Shown here piece after piece: positions 35,975 to 46,513 of a DNA stretch of 64,000 bases (within the stretch, counting starts at the first letter, position 1; each line of letters opens with the position of its first letter). The position numbers and the translations under genes are program-made. The stretch is from Adiantum capillus-veneris (Eukaryota > Streptophyta > Polypodiopsida > Polypodiales > Pteridaceae), in assembly GCA_014529385.2 (NCBI GenBank), contig CM043942.1, positions 22,710,991 through 22,774,990 of the forward strand, written 5' to 3'. The notes under the pieces are model-generated. The model did no database searches, was not told the origin of the DNA, and saw only the letters and a list, made by a program, of their open reading frames with translations.

Positions 35975-36673
35975 TCAGAGGCTGTCTGCTATTGCACTGT
36001 GGTTTGTAGGCTCGTTCACGTAGATCTTTCTGTACCATACTTGTTGTTTGCTTATTGTTGACTTTGATCTATTCTTTGTTGCCTGTGGTATCTCATTTTT
36101 TGATTGAAGACAGTTGGATGTTTCCTGTTTATCCTTCGTAGATATCTTTTGCTGGTTAAGTGGCACCCGTCTATTTTTCTCTTGATCAAGTGATTGTAGC
36201 ACCATTATTGGGTTCTTTCGGGTTGTCTGAGCAAAGGCTACCACTTGGCGTTCTTGTGTCTGTTGAATTCTGACTGTATTCGAACTCCAATCTATCTGCA
36301 CATTATATTCTTTCTGCCATGGTTGTCCCAACAACATTGGGTGTGTGCTCGCATCCTCAACCACATAAAACTTGTGGGGATAAACATTCTGATGTACTTG
36401 TATATGCAATATCGTCCAGCCCAATGTGCTTAATGAATTTGAGGTACTGCTTTCTAGCGTTTGTTGAGTAGGTTGGAGTTGATCTTTGAGCTGGAGCTGA
36501 TTATATAATTTGCAAGAAATCTGATTTTCTTGAGCTCCAGAATCAAGCAATGCCGTCGATTCAACTTGATTGCTACCCACTTTCGCTGCAATTATTGAAT
36601 CCACTGTGTCTTCACCGAACTTTGTTAATCGAGTAGTATTTATTCGCAACGGTGATCCACTTTGTTGTTATTG
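35975..36673 (-). pseudogene. Retropepsin-like aspartic protease located after integrase
   Basis: A frame of about 225 codons contains the active-site loop STALLDSGAQENQIS (about 36557-36515) and the later motif HPMLLGQPWQKEYNVQIDW, the signature of a retrotransposon aspartic protease that cleaves Gag-Pol. It lies in the same frame as the integrase C-terminus, separated only by TGA and TAA at 36676 and 36670. In ordinary gypsy elements the protease precedes RT. No protease is visible upstream of the RT in this element. Confidence 0.7.
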
Positions 36674-38043
36674 TCATAGAAGCCTTCTTTTTGCAATGCG
36701 TTCTTTTGCTTCTGCTTGTGCTTCTTCTCGTACCCTCTGTTTCTCCTTCATCCGTTGTTTTTCTTGATGGATTTGTTGAAGCATATCGTGTGTTAGTGGT
36801 AAATGATACTTTTTTAACCGACACCCACCAATCCAATTTGGCATTTCTTCTCCTGCCAATGTAGCAAGTTTGACAGCTCCACTTTGTGATAAGTCACTAA
36901 TCACAAAGGGTCCCATCCCTCGCTTTTTAAGTTTTTTGGCATGTTGCTTCAAAGTATAAACAAGTACATAATCACTTGTGTTGAACTCTTTCGTACGCAC
37001 ATGCTTGTCAAACAAGTACATAATCACTTGTGTTGAACTCTTTCGTACGCACATGCTTGTCAAAAAATTCCTTTTGTCTTCTCTTCTGAGCGTAGATCGA
37101 AGCTACAGCTCTTAGTCGAAGTTCATCTAGCTTTTCAAGATCATGTATTCTTGAAGAGAGCTCATGGCCTGTCCATTCTAAGCGTTTCACTACTCATAGA
37201 GTTGGAATAAAAAACTCTATGGGTAATATAGCATTTAGACCAAACACCATGTTGTATGGTGTGGTTCCGATTTGATGTTTTATAAGCTACCCTGTATGCC
37301 CATAGTGTTGAGTGTAATTGTTGATCCCAGTTTGTCCTTGATTCTGATACAATTTTAGTCAAAACAGTGCATAGGGTTTTATTTGTGGCCTCAACTTGTC
37401 CATTTGTCTGTGGATGATATGGAGCAGATTTCTTATATATGACCATGAATTCCTCTAGCAGGTACTCAATGACTTCATTAAGAAAATGTGTTCCTTGATC
37501 ACTGACAATTTCTATTGGTAATCTGTATCGTACAAAGATATTCTCATACAAAAATTGTGTAGTGGTTCTTGTGTCTGCTTTTTGTGTTGCTTTGGCTTCA
37601 ATTCATTTTGTGAGATAGTCCGTAGCCACAATGATATATTGGGTATGGGTGCGATACGCAGGGGGTGAAATAGGTCCCACAAAATCAATTTCCCATTTCG
37701 CAAATACCCGTGCTCCCATCATTGGCCGTAGTGGCATCTCATCTCTCTTTATTGGCACCTTAGTGCGCTGACATGCGTCACAATGCTTTACAAACTCCTC
37801 AGCATCCATGTGCAAAGTAGGCCACCATATTCCTGCGGTTAAGACAATTTTTTCCGTCTTATCGCCTGAAAAATGGCCTCCACTTATTTCTCCATGTGCC
37901 TGTTCTAGAATCAGCAGGTATTCACTTTCACTTGCACAGATTCTAAGTTGATTGTCATTTCCTCGCTTATAGAGTTGATTTCCAATTAAAGTAAAGTCTC
38001 GAGCCTCCAACTCTATAGCCCTTTTTCGCGCTTTTGTTATGTT
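36674..38043 (-). pseudogene. Element H integrase
   Basis: The second zinc module reads EQAHGEISGGHFSGDKT then VKHCDACQRTK (about 37905-37765). The core motifs are AKWEIDFVGPI, PIEIVSDQGTHF and YHPQTNGQVEATNKTL (37700-37380), giving both aspartates and the glutamate of the DDE triad. The C-terminal part has KLKKRGMGPFVISDLS and PNWIGGCRLKKY, ending in a charged helix. Breaks: stops near 37603 and 37250, and an exact 52-bp tandem duplication (36961-37012, 37013-37064) that shifts the frame. Confidence 0.8.
36961..37064. repeat. Exact 52-bp tandem duplication in element H integrase
   Basis: Two identical 52-bp units starting CAAGTACATAATCACTTGTG at 36961 and 37013. The perfect identity points to a recent event, or an assembly artefact. 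Confidence 0.9.
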
Positions 38044-39015
38044 TTAAGGAAATGTCCTTGTTGTTAAGAAATCAATGATATATTGACTCCATGCAGGTGC
38101 AATGGTTACCTGAAACAATGTCGCGTGATCCACCGGTCGTTTGGCACTACATATAGTACAATTGTTAACATAAGCATGTGTGTCAGCATACATAGCTCGC
38201 CAATAAACTCCTAAGTGTTTCAATCTTTGGTGTGTTTTCATTGTTGAACAATGAAATGCACAGTCTTGGATGTGTGCTTCTTCAAGATAACACTCGAATT
38301 TCTCTAGATTTATACATAATTGTAGAATTTGGTCGGAGCCTAGATGGTACAATCGTCCTGCAATCAACTGAATTTTTTTTGTTTGTTGAAATATTTGTTG
38401 TTTGGATCTGTCTTCCTTGTTATCAAATCTACCTCCAAAGGAAAGAATGCTAACAATTTCCTGAGACCATTTGGGTATCATTTCAATATTGAAAAGGTAA
38501 GCATCAGGTATGTCATCATCTACTCTTTCAAGAGCTTTCCCGTTTTGTAGCCTTGAAAGATGACCCGCTTGTAGATGAGTTTTACCTTTTTTTACTACCA
38601 CTGTGAAGTCAAACTCTAGCAATATAATAAACCACCGTACAATTCTTCCAATATTGCATGGATTATTTACTAGATACAAAGGAGCTTGATGATCTGTGAA
38701 GAACACAAATTTGTTTGCAAACAAGTAATCCTCTCTTTCAGTGGTGGTGTAGTTCTTTTTTGCACTATTTAGCTGTCGGCTCACATAACAAACTGGGAAA
38801 TCCATTGTTCCGTCTCCAGGTTGAGCTAGAATACTTCCAATTGCGTATGCAGAGGCATCAATGTGAACATGGAATATCTTTTCCCAATTTGGTGCTTTAA
38901 ATACAGGTGCTGATATAAGGTTTTCCTTAAGCTTTTGGAATGAAGTTTCACACTCCTCGGTCGAGTCAAAACTGACTAATAAGCGATATAGTGGTTGTGC
39001 AATGATCGCATACAT
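38044..39015 (-). pseudogene. Element H RNase H and first integrase-type zinc module
   Basis: An open frame of 323 codons. The N-terminal half is the RT connection and RNase H: FHVHIDASAYAIGSILAQPG, ERED (usually EREL), and FVFFTDHQAPLYLVNN. The C-terminal half is a complete HHCC-like module (EEAHIQDCAFHCSTMKTH to VNNCTICSAK), followed by TLFQVTIAPAWSQYIIDFL. A second HHCC module follows in the next frame (37905-37765), so this pol has two in tandem. One stop (38044) separates them in the same frame. Confidence 0.8.
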
Positions 39016-39591
39016 ATATATATGAATCTTCGATAATATCCGAAGTGTCCCATGAAAGATTGTACTTGTTTGGCATTAGTAGGCCCGGGCAAGTCTGCTA
39101 TGACTCTAATTTTTTCTAGGTCAGTGGTTATGTCATTTCTTGAGACAATATGTCCTAAGATGCGGCCTTGCCTTACCATAAAAATGCACTTTTCCAGGTT
39201 GAGACAGATTCGATATGTTCTGTACTTCTCAAATACCTTTTGTAAATGGTCAATATGTTCTTCTCGTATAAGAGAGTGGACACAGAGATCATCCATATAT
39301 ATTTCTAAGAATATTCTTAGGTATTCTTTGAACGCATAAGTCATTAACCTTTGGAAGGTGGCTGGGGCATTGGTTAGGCCAAAAGGCATAACTCTATACG
39401 CATATATTCTCCACTCTGTGGCAAATGTTGTTTTGTGTTGATCCTCTATTGCAATTGCCAATTGGATATACCCCAAAAACCCATCTAAAAAGGAATAAGC
39501 CCGTTTTCTTGCTATCCTCTCAAGCACATGTTCCGTGATTGACAAGGGATAATTATCCCTTATTGTGGCTGCGTTCACTTTTTTGAGGTTT

Positions 39592-39622
<31 letters not shown>

Positions 39623-39915
39623 TGCAGCTTTCTGTTCTTTTTGGGGACAACCACAATGGGTGACACCCAATCTGTATGCTCGATTTTATAGATGAATTCA
39701 ACATCCATCAGCTTGTCAATATCTTCTTTGATTCGTTTAGCGAATGTGTCATTATATGTGTAAGGACACAGTTTGCTTGGTTTCACATCTGATTTTAAAG
39801 GAATTGTATGTTGGCATATTGAGGGATCAACTCCTTTGAGGTCTTTGTAGGACCATGCAAACACATCTTTATACTTCTTGAGAAGTTGTGTTTTCTCGGC
39901 TTTGCCGACTCTTGA
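38976..39915 (-). pseudogene. Element H reverse transcriptase
   Basis: It starts with KKYKDVFAWSYKDLKGVDP (about 39870), seen in the Athila/Tat branch, and continues EHTDWVSPIVVVPKKN. It is broken by a (CA)n run at 39594-39621 exactly within the conserved RVCVDY region, and resumes in another frame with NAATIRDNYPL. Then come SFLDGFLGYIQLAI, MPFGLTNAPATFQRL and the catalytic IYMDDLCVHS (about 39295), ending GRILGHIVS. The YxDD box is intact. Confidence 0.85.
39594..39621. repeat. (CA)n microsatellite inside the RT
   Basis: On the coding strand it is a GT run that extends the codons for Val-Cys-Val and shifts the frame. Confidence 0.95.
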
Positions 39916-40018
39916 GTTTTTGGCTTACTCTCGCCTTGATACTGTGAATAGAGTGGTGGTTCTTGTAAATATCTTAGCCCTCATGTGGTTGGATAACCAT
40001 TTCTGTTTCGGTCTTGTT

Positions 40019-40920
40019 CTAATGTCGCACTTTGTTGAAGCCATGCCTACAATGATGGTTGGGTTGTCTGTTGGTTCTGGTAGTTGATGGTCTGCTGTCG
40101 GTTAGAATGTGATGTTGTCTCGTACTCCTCTGAAAATGGGTTTGTTGACTTGCTAGGGGTATAGGTGGACCTTGGTACTTCTTCAGGGGCATATATGTTG
40201 ATGTTTCTGGAACTGTTTCCTTTTCTACCTCCTCTAGGAGAATTCGTTTGTATTCTCGCCCGTACCTGTCAACAAAAATGATATCCTTCCCCATAGCAAT
40301 TTCATAAGAGAACAAGTAAAGAACCTTGCCTTTGCTTAATTCATTTGGGTAGGGTTGTTTGCATTGAAAATAAGAGACTACTACCTCGCTCTCATACTTG
40401 TAGATTCCCACATTATCATTATAGGTAGAGACCCTGGTTGTTTTTTTATCATACATAAAAAGAGCTCCAGGTCGATCAATTTTTGGAGGCGGCTCTTGAG
40501 CCTCTGAGACCATTTTTCCTTTTGCCACATTATCTCCATATCTATTGTAATCCTCAGGGTTACTAACTATCAGATAGTGGTTCCCCTTTTCGTCTCGGAA
40601 TCTATCTCCATCATTATAGACTTGAATTATCTCCAGTCTCTGAGAAGGTCTTTCCTCTATACAAATACACTTGCATCCCCGATAGTCAGAATAAACTAGG
40701 GCTCCCCTAGAGTTTGTTCCTTCTAAGAAGATTATAGTGAACTTGGCATTGTTCAAAGGGTTTTGGGACATACTTCCTCCTAGCATTGGTCCTTCACCTG
40801 AGAAACCTCCTGGTTGTTGACTACCCATCATGAAGAAAGACTTATCTGATGAAGTGTCAGTATCACTACCTTCCTCGATGATTGGGGCTAATGGATCTAG
40901 CCTTGCCTAGGTTACACTTT
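40019..40920 (-). pseudogene. Unknown ORF upstream of the element H RT
   Basis: A minus-strand frame of 270 codons from 40831, with related sequence upstream to about 40920 after one stop (APIIEEGSDTDTSS). I do not recognise it. It is polar, Tyr-rich and probably beta-rich (GALVYSDYRGCKCICIEE; IIFVDRYGREYKRILLEE). It lies where gag or protease normally sits but shows neither a gag core, a zinc knuckle nor a protease motif. The frame ends just before the RT begins. Confidence 0.45.
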
Positions 40921-41380
40921 CTTCAGTGGATACTAAGCTACCCTGATCACCTACCACTTTTTGGCCTCTAGGAATGTGTCTTCCTGATCTTAAATTCATC
41001 AAACTTAGCAATGCAATTTATCACAAATCCAACCACTCACCTAGCAAGGGATCAGTTTCTGCTCAACTTCTTGCCTTGCTGCTGAATATACATGTACAAG
41101 CGTTTAATTTCGGCAATCGAATCAAAGCATTTAACTGCTAGAGGTGGTCTTAGTAATGATTGGTATAACTGGAGGGTTGACCTCAACCACTATTGTACTC
41201 TATACACTTCGGATGTTCTTGATTAGATCTGCTAATCTGGAACTGTATACCACCCAAGTGTTTATCAGTCTAGAATCTTAATTCCGTCTTTGCTCCGTCA
41301 AAAGATCAGACAAAGTCAATTTCACTTATGGAAGAGGTTTTGGAATCCTTAAGTCAATTAGAACCTCCTCGTAGGTCCAC

Positions 41381-41606
41381 TGTTACCATATACATGTGGT
41401 AGTGATGTGTGTGAACACATTAGGACCGCCGGGGCATTTTTCCCTCTTTAGGAGGTTTTTTCCGCCAAGCATTGTATATACGCCCATCACTCTAGGGCTA
41501 TCTATCTTTCCATTGCATACTAAGTTATACACTCTCTATTGTGTGCCTTGAGCTTCCTTCATCTTCTCCAAGCTATGTGTGTTTCTCTGCAACCCTAATT
41601 CCAACA
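41381..41606 (+). repeat. Copia 5' LTR
   Basis: Starts TGTTACCATATACATG and ends CCAACA. It contains TGTATATA (about 41475) as a TATA-like box. The 3' copy begins TTTTACC; its terminal G is lost. Confidence 0.92.
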
Positions 41607-41608
41607 AT

Positions 41609-41620
41609 TGGTATGAGAGC
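41609..41620 (+). promoter_or_regulatory. Copia primer binding site (tRNA-iMet)
   Basis: TGGTATGAGAGC lies two bases after the 5' LTR and matches TGGTATCAGAGC at 11 of 12 positions. Confidence 0.9.
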
Positions 41621-41967
41621 AGATTGCGTCCTCCCGGGCTCAGTCGCCAGCTGCTCCAGTACACGCCTGGTCACTTTCTCCGATTTCAGTGAGCTTTGGC
41701 GAGGGTTCACAGGTCGACAAATACTTTGGACAGCTCGTAGAGCTTGGTCTGCTCAGATTTTCGATTTGGGCTCATTTCGCCCTTCGTTTCCACTACAGAC
41801 ACGTCTGCACAAGCAATTTTGTCATTTTCTGCAGAGTTTTTATCAGTGCCGTTTTTTGCATAACAGGTGCCTTATAGTCTTCTACGGTTTGTGCTAGATA
41901 GCACGTGTTGTTCCCGCTCCGTTTCTCCTATTTTTGGGCAGTTTTCACATCAGGTGCAACATTTACC

Positions 41968-42990
41968 ATGGCTGACAACAACAACACATATGTGTTGAAG
42001 ATGTTCGCTGCTGAGGACAGGTTGGATGGGGACAACTACCCTATGTGGGCTTATACGATGCAACATGTTCTTGTGTCAAAGGACGTCTGCAACATTGTGT
42101 AGGGCATTGATGTACGTCCTCATTCTGAGGATGTAGGCAATGTTGAGGATGTTGCAAGGATTGCTGCTGTTAGAGTTGTTTTGACTACGACAGAACAAGC
42201 TCATTGGGATGTTAAGGATGTGCAGGCTCATGCACTGATTGTGTTGTCTGTGAAGCGCACCATTGTTCCTCACATCCGTTCAGCAAAATCTACAAAACAG
42301 GCTTGGGATATTCTAGCAGGTCTTTATGCAAGCCGCAATGAGGCTAAAATTGCTTTGCTGCGTAAAGAGATGGAGTCAAAGATTATGCATGAGGAAGATG
42401 ACATGGACACTTTCCTTGCTAGTGTTAAGGATATCAATGAGCAGCTTATTTCTGCAGGTGAAGTCATTTCAGATAGGTCCCTTGTGCAGACTGTTCTTGA
42501 TGCCTTACCAGATTCTTACCAGACTTTTGCTAGTACTTGGAGACTTATGACCCAAGGAAATCCTGAAGTTGTCAAGTTTGATGCATTATGCACATTGCTG
42601 TTGCAAGAGTCACATTCCAGAAAAAACAGGACTAGGCAGCGTGCAATTGAACACGCTTTTATTGCTTCTCAAAGAAAGGGTAGTAACAGCAATGCAGCCA
42701 CTTCTTATGGTTCTGCAGCGAGCAGCAAAAATACTGTTCCTAATGCTTTTGCTAGAAGCACTTCGTCTGGCAATTCTAGTGATAAGGGCAAAAAGAAGAT
42801 GCGTTGCCATTATTGTAAAGCTAATGATCACTTCATCAAGCAGTGTCCTAAGTTGAAGGCAAAAGAGGCTAAGAAGAAAGAGGGTGGTTCCACTGCAAAT
42901 GCTGGTTCCACTACAAATGCAGCCGTTGTTGAGTCTTCTGTAAAAGGAACTGTAATGTTGATGTTGATGCAGAATGGGCTTTTAGTGTAG
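41968..42990 (+). pseudogene. Copia gag
   Basis: Begins MADNNNTYVLKMFAAEDRL, then DGDNYPMWAYTM, then HALIVLSVKRTIVPHI and the UBN2-type core. The zinc knuckle is CHYCKANDHFIKQC (about 42813-42854). One TAG (42100-42102) interrupts an otherwise open frame. A one-base shift near 42950 separates gag from the protease frame. Confidence 0.85.
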
Positions 42991-44510
42991 AGTGCACTTA
43001 CAATCTTGCTATCCATGATGCATGCTTGTCAGTTGCTGCAGATTCACATGTCTGGTATTTCGACAGTGGTGCTACAAAGCACATTAACTCACATCCTGAA
43101 TTGTTTACCTCTCTCGAGTCTGTCCCTAATGGGAATTTAGTCACTTGTGCCAACAATGCCTCTTATCCAGTTCAGGGAGTTGGAAAGATTGTGCTTACTG
43201 CTGCTAATGGCAGTTCTTTCACACTTGTTGATGCACTTTATGTACCTGAGATCAAGAAGAATCTCTTGTCTGTATCCGCACTTGCTAGACTTGGACTTGT
43301 AGTCACATTTGTGGATGACAGATGTAACGTTCATGATCTCAGTTTTGGCGATGAAATTGTTGCATCTGGCCTTTTGTGCCGTGGGCTGTATAAGCTCACT
43401 TTGTATGACAAGTGTGGACAAAATTTTGCAAATGTTGTTGCAGACTCCAACGCTATTTCATATGCAAAACTTTGGCATGCACGTTTTGGTCATCTGAATT
43501 TTGCCAGTTTGCTGCGTTTGCAGAAATCTGATATGGTTGCTACTTTGCCGCCTCATGAAGCACCTGTCAAACATGTTTATGAAGGCTGTATTTTGGGTAA
43601 AATGCAGCGTTCTAAGTTTCCAAAGGATGGTTCAGTTCAGGCCACATGCAGGTTGCAGCTTGTGCATAGTGATGTTTGTGGGCCCATGCAAACTCCGTCC
43701 TTGGGCAATTACGTGTACTTCGTGACTTTCATTGATGATTACTCCAGGCATGCATGGGTATTTCCGCTTAAAGCGAAGTCCGAAGTTGAAAATGTCTGAA
43801 AATGTACTATGGGCACCCTTCGTTCCGATCGAGGGGGGGAGGATATGTCTCATGAATTTAATGCATTTCTGGCTAGTTGTAGGATAAAACACCAATTTAC
43901 AGTGCCTTATACACCTCAACAAAATGGTGTTACTTAGAGGAAAAACAGGTCACTTACGGAAATGGCACGATGTATGGTCAAAAGTAAAGCTTTACCGAAT
44001 TCTTTTTGGCTTGAGGCCATCATGTGTGCCACTTATGTACTTAACAGGTTTCCTACGAAAGCTTTGCAGTCTAATACTCCATATGAAGCATGGCATGATA
44101 GAAAGCCTTCTATTGAGCACATGCGTGTTTTGGCTGTTTGGCATACGCTTTGGTGCCACAAGTGCAGTGCAGAAAATTTGATGATAAGGCTGTCAAATGC
44201 ATTTTTGTTGGTTATAGTGCTGAAAGCAAAGGTTACAGGTTGTATCATCCGCAAACAAAACGTATTCTAGTTTCTCGGGATGTAGTGTTTGTGGAAAATT
44301 TTGTTCAGCCCTTCTTGTCATGTACTAGAGACAGTAATGTAAGCGTAGAGGACATTTATGACACTTTGTTGCATCTTTTTAGTGGTGGAAATACGAATGT
44401 AAGTTCCAATGAGGCAAATGTACAACCTATGGGGGTTTCTGAAAATGTTCTAGATCAGCCTATTACTGATGCAGATGTACATGATGTACTTGATGAGGAA
44501 AGGGCAAAAA
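42991..44510 (+). pseudogene. Copia protease and integrase
   Basis: Protease: WYFDSGATKHI (about 43057-43089) with the D-S-G active site. Integrase: zinc finger around LWHARFGHLN and YEGCILGKMQ, then LVHSDVCGPM and YFVTFIDDYSR, then after a stop LRSDRGGE, PYTPQQNGV and a decayed C-terminus. The TGA at 43797 and a TAG near 43937 (after the QQNGV motif), plus shifts near 43930-44140, break it. Confidence 0.85.
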
Positions 44511-44527
44511 ATGAATAGGCTAAAGGT

Positions 44528-46206
44528 ATGCCAAAATGGCTGGTGCACACTTTGCGTGACAGTAAATTGGATGCACCTTTGTCTAGTCATACTCGTTCAG
44601 GCTCTCGCCATGCATCTTATGCATCAGATTGTTATGCTTTGGCTGTGTCTAGCTTATATGATCTTGACGAACCTCTATCTTTTGATGAAGCACAGAATTC
44701 AGAAAATTGGATGGCTGCCATGCAAGCAGAATATGATGCACTCATAGAAAATGACACATGGACATTATGTGATTTGCCTCCTGGCAAAAAGGCCATTGGT
44801 ATGAAGTGCGTTTACAAGTTGAAATGCAAGCCAGATGGTGAGATTGATCGCCATAAGGCTCGACTTGTTGCAAAGGGTTATGCACAGCAAAAAGGGATAG
44901 ATTATGAAGAGACATTTTCTCCCACTTTTCCTATGACTACTGTGCGTTTTCTATGTGCATTGGCAGCTCGCTTTGGTTGGGATGTACATCAATCAGACTT
45001 TGTTACCGCTTTCTTGAATGGTGACATATTTGAGGAAGTTTATGTAACGCAGCCTCGCGGTTTTGTCATAAAAGGACAAGAGGACAAAGTGTGAAAATGT
45101 AACAAGGCTTTGTATGGGTTGAAGCAATCTCCTCGTGCTTGGTATGAGAAAGCTGACACTCATTTGGTCAAACAAGGCTTTCGTAATAGTCCAATAGAAA
45201 GCACATTGTATGTAAAGTGTGAAGGTGATTTACTTCTCAGTGTGGTTCTTTAGGTTGATGATTTGCTGATCACTGGACCAAATGAGAGACATATTTCTGA
45301 ATTTAAGGCTGATTTGAATGCTACTTTCAAGATGAAAGATTTGGGGTTGTTGCATCATTACTTGGGTATATATTTTAAGCAGTGTGATGGTGGTATTGCC
45401 TTGTGTCAGAAAAGTTACATAGAGACATTGCTATGTAAGTTTGGACTTGAGGATTGCAAACCTATTGCCACTACCATGGAAACAGGCTTGAAGTTGATTC
45501 TACATGATGCTGGCGATCCTGCTGATGTCACTCTTTATCAAACTGTTGTTGGCTGCCTCATTTATGTCTGGAACATGAGGCCGGATATTCAGTTTGCAGT
45601 CTCACATGTCAGCAGATTTATGCATAGCCTAGGGTCTAAGCATTGGCAGGCTGTCAAGAGGATTTTCCACTACCTTAGTGGCACTTTACATGTTGGCTTG
45701 TTTTATCCCAAGGGGGGATCACTGCCGCCAGACTTAGATGCTTTTTTGGCCTCAGATTGGGCTGGTTGTTTTGACACGAGAGTGTCCACAAGTGGTTTTT
45801 GTTTCATGCTTGGCAGCTCATGTATATCATGGTTGAGCAAGAAGCAACCTACTATGGCCACTTCGAGTTGTGAGGCTAAGTACAGGGTAGTCTTCACAGC
45901 TACGTTTGAGTGTGTATGGCTCAGACGCCTTATGGCTATTTGGGTGTTGGACAGGACACTGCCAACACTATCTACACTGACAATCAGAGCACATTGGTAG
46001 TTGCGAGGAACCTAGTTTTTCATGCTCGCACAAAGCACATTGAGGTGCATTACCACTATGTCAGGGAGAGGCTCTCAGCAGGAGAGATCAGCTTGGCTTA
46101 TGTGCCAACACAGGACAACCTTGCAGATCTTTTCACAAAGGCATTGTCTCGTGAGAAGCTTGAAGCTTTCCGCAAAGCTTTGGGCTTACTCCCCTTTGTG
46201 GACTGA
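44528..46206 (+). pseudogene. Copia reverse transcriptase and RNase H
   Basis: RT reads KCVYKLKCKPDGEIDRHKAR, then LVAKGYAQ, then VHQSDFVTAFLNGDIFEEVY. A TGA at 45092 precedes [14 protein letters not shown], and the YVDD box reads stop-VDDLLITG (TAG at 45251). RNase H runs from about 45740 with LASDWAGCFDTRVSTSGFCF and SSCEAKY, then after a one-base shift near 45905 YTDNQSTLVVARN, KHIEVHYHYVRE and NLADLFTKAL, ending at 46206. So the RT catalytic box itself carries a nonsense mutation. Confidence 0.9.
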
Positions 46207-46281
46207 TCATGTCCTTAGGGCATGGCACTTCCCTTTACTCATGTGCCAACTCTCGTTCACCGCATCACTCCAGCGGGGATT

Positions 46282-46508
46282 TTTTACCATATACATGTGG
46301 TAGTGATGTGTGTGAACACACTAGGACCGCCAAGGCATTTTTTCCCTCTTTAGGAGGTTTCTTCCCCCGAGCATTGTATATACGCCCATGACTCTAGGGC
46401 TATCTATATTTCCATTGCACACTAAGTTATACACTCTCTATTGTGTGCCTTGAGCTTCCTTCGTCTTCTCCAAGCTGTGTGTGTTTCTCTGCAACCCTAA
46501 TTCCAACA
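46282..46508 (+). repeat. Copia 3' LTR
   Basis: Matches 41381-41606 with about 13 differences including one single-base indel; ends CCAACA and is followed by TCCAC. Confidence 0.92.
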
Positions 46509-46513
46509 TCCAC

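Larger units (their letters stand above)
28213..41380 (-). mobile_element. Element H: large minus-strand Ty3/gypsy element with atypical gene order
   Basis: Sense order (high to low coordinate): unknown ORF, RT, RNase H, zinc module 1, zinc module 2 with integrase core, retropepsin, LTR-like block, accessory ORF, polypurine tract, 3' LTR. The 5' LTR was not identified. The region above 40920 has no clear feature, and a copia element separates it from 46514-47565. Gag is not recognisable. All frames are decayed. Parts may come from more than one insertion. Confidence 0.5.
41381..46508 (+). mobile_element. Ty1/copia element, complete structure, decayed genes
   Basis: A 5.1-kb element with LTRs 41381-41606 and 46282-46508, a primer site, gag-protease-integrase-RT-RNase H in copia order, a short polypurine tract (AGCGGGGA, 46272-46279), and the target duplication TCCAC (41376-41380 and 46509-46513). 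By eye the LTRs differ at about 13 of 226 positions, so it is younger than the surrounding elements. Stops and shifts prevent activity. Confidence 0.92.

Noticed and set aside
35975-40920. Endogenous pararetrovirus (caulimovirid) as an explanation of element H
   Set aside because: A clear integrase with zinc finger and DDE core plus polypurine tract and LTR are present, which caulimovirids lack; no movement protein seen.
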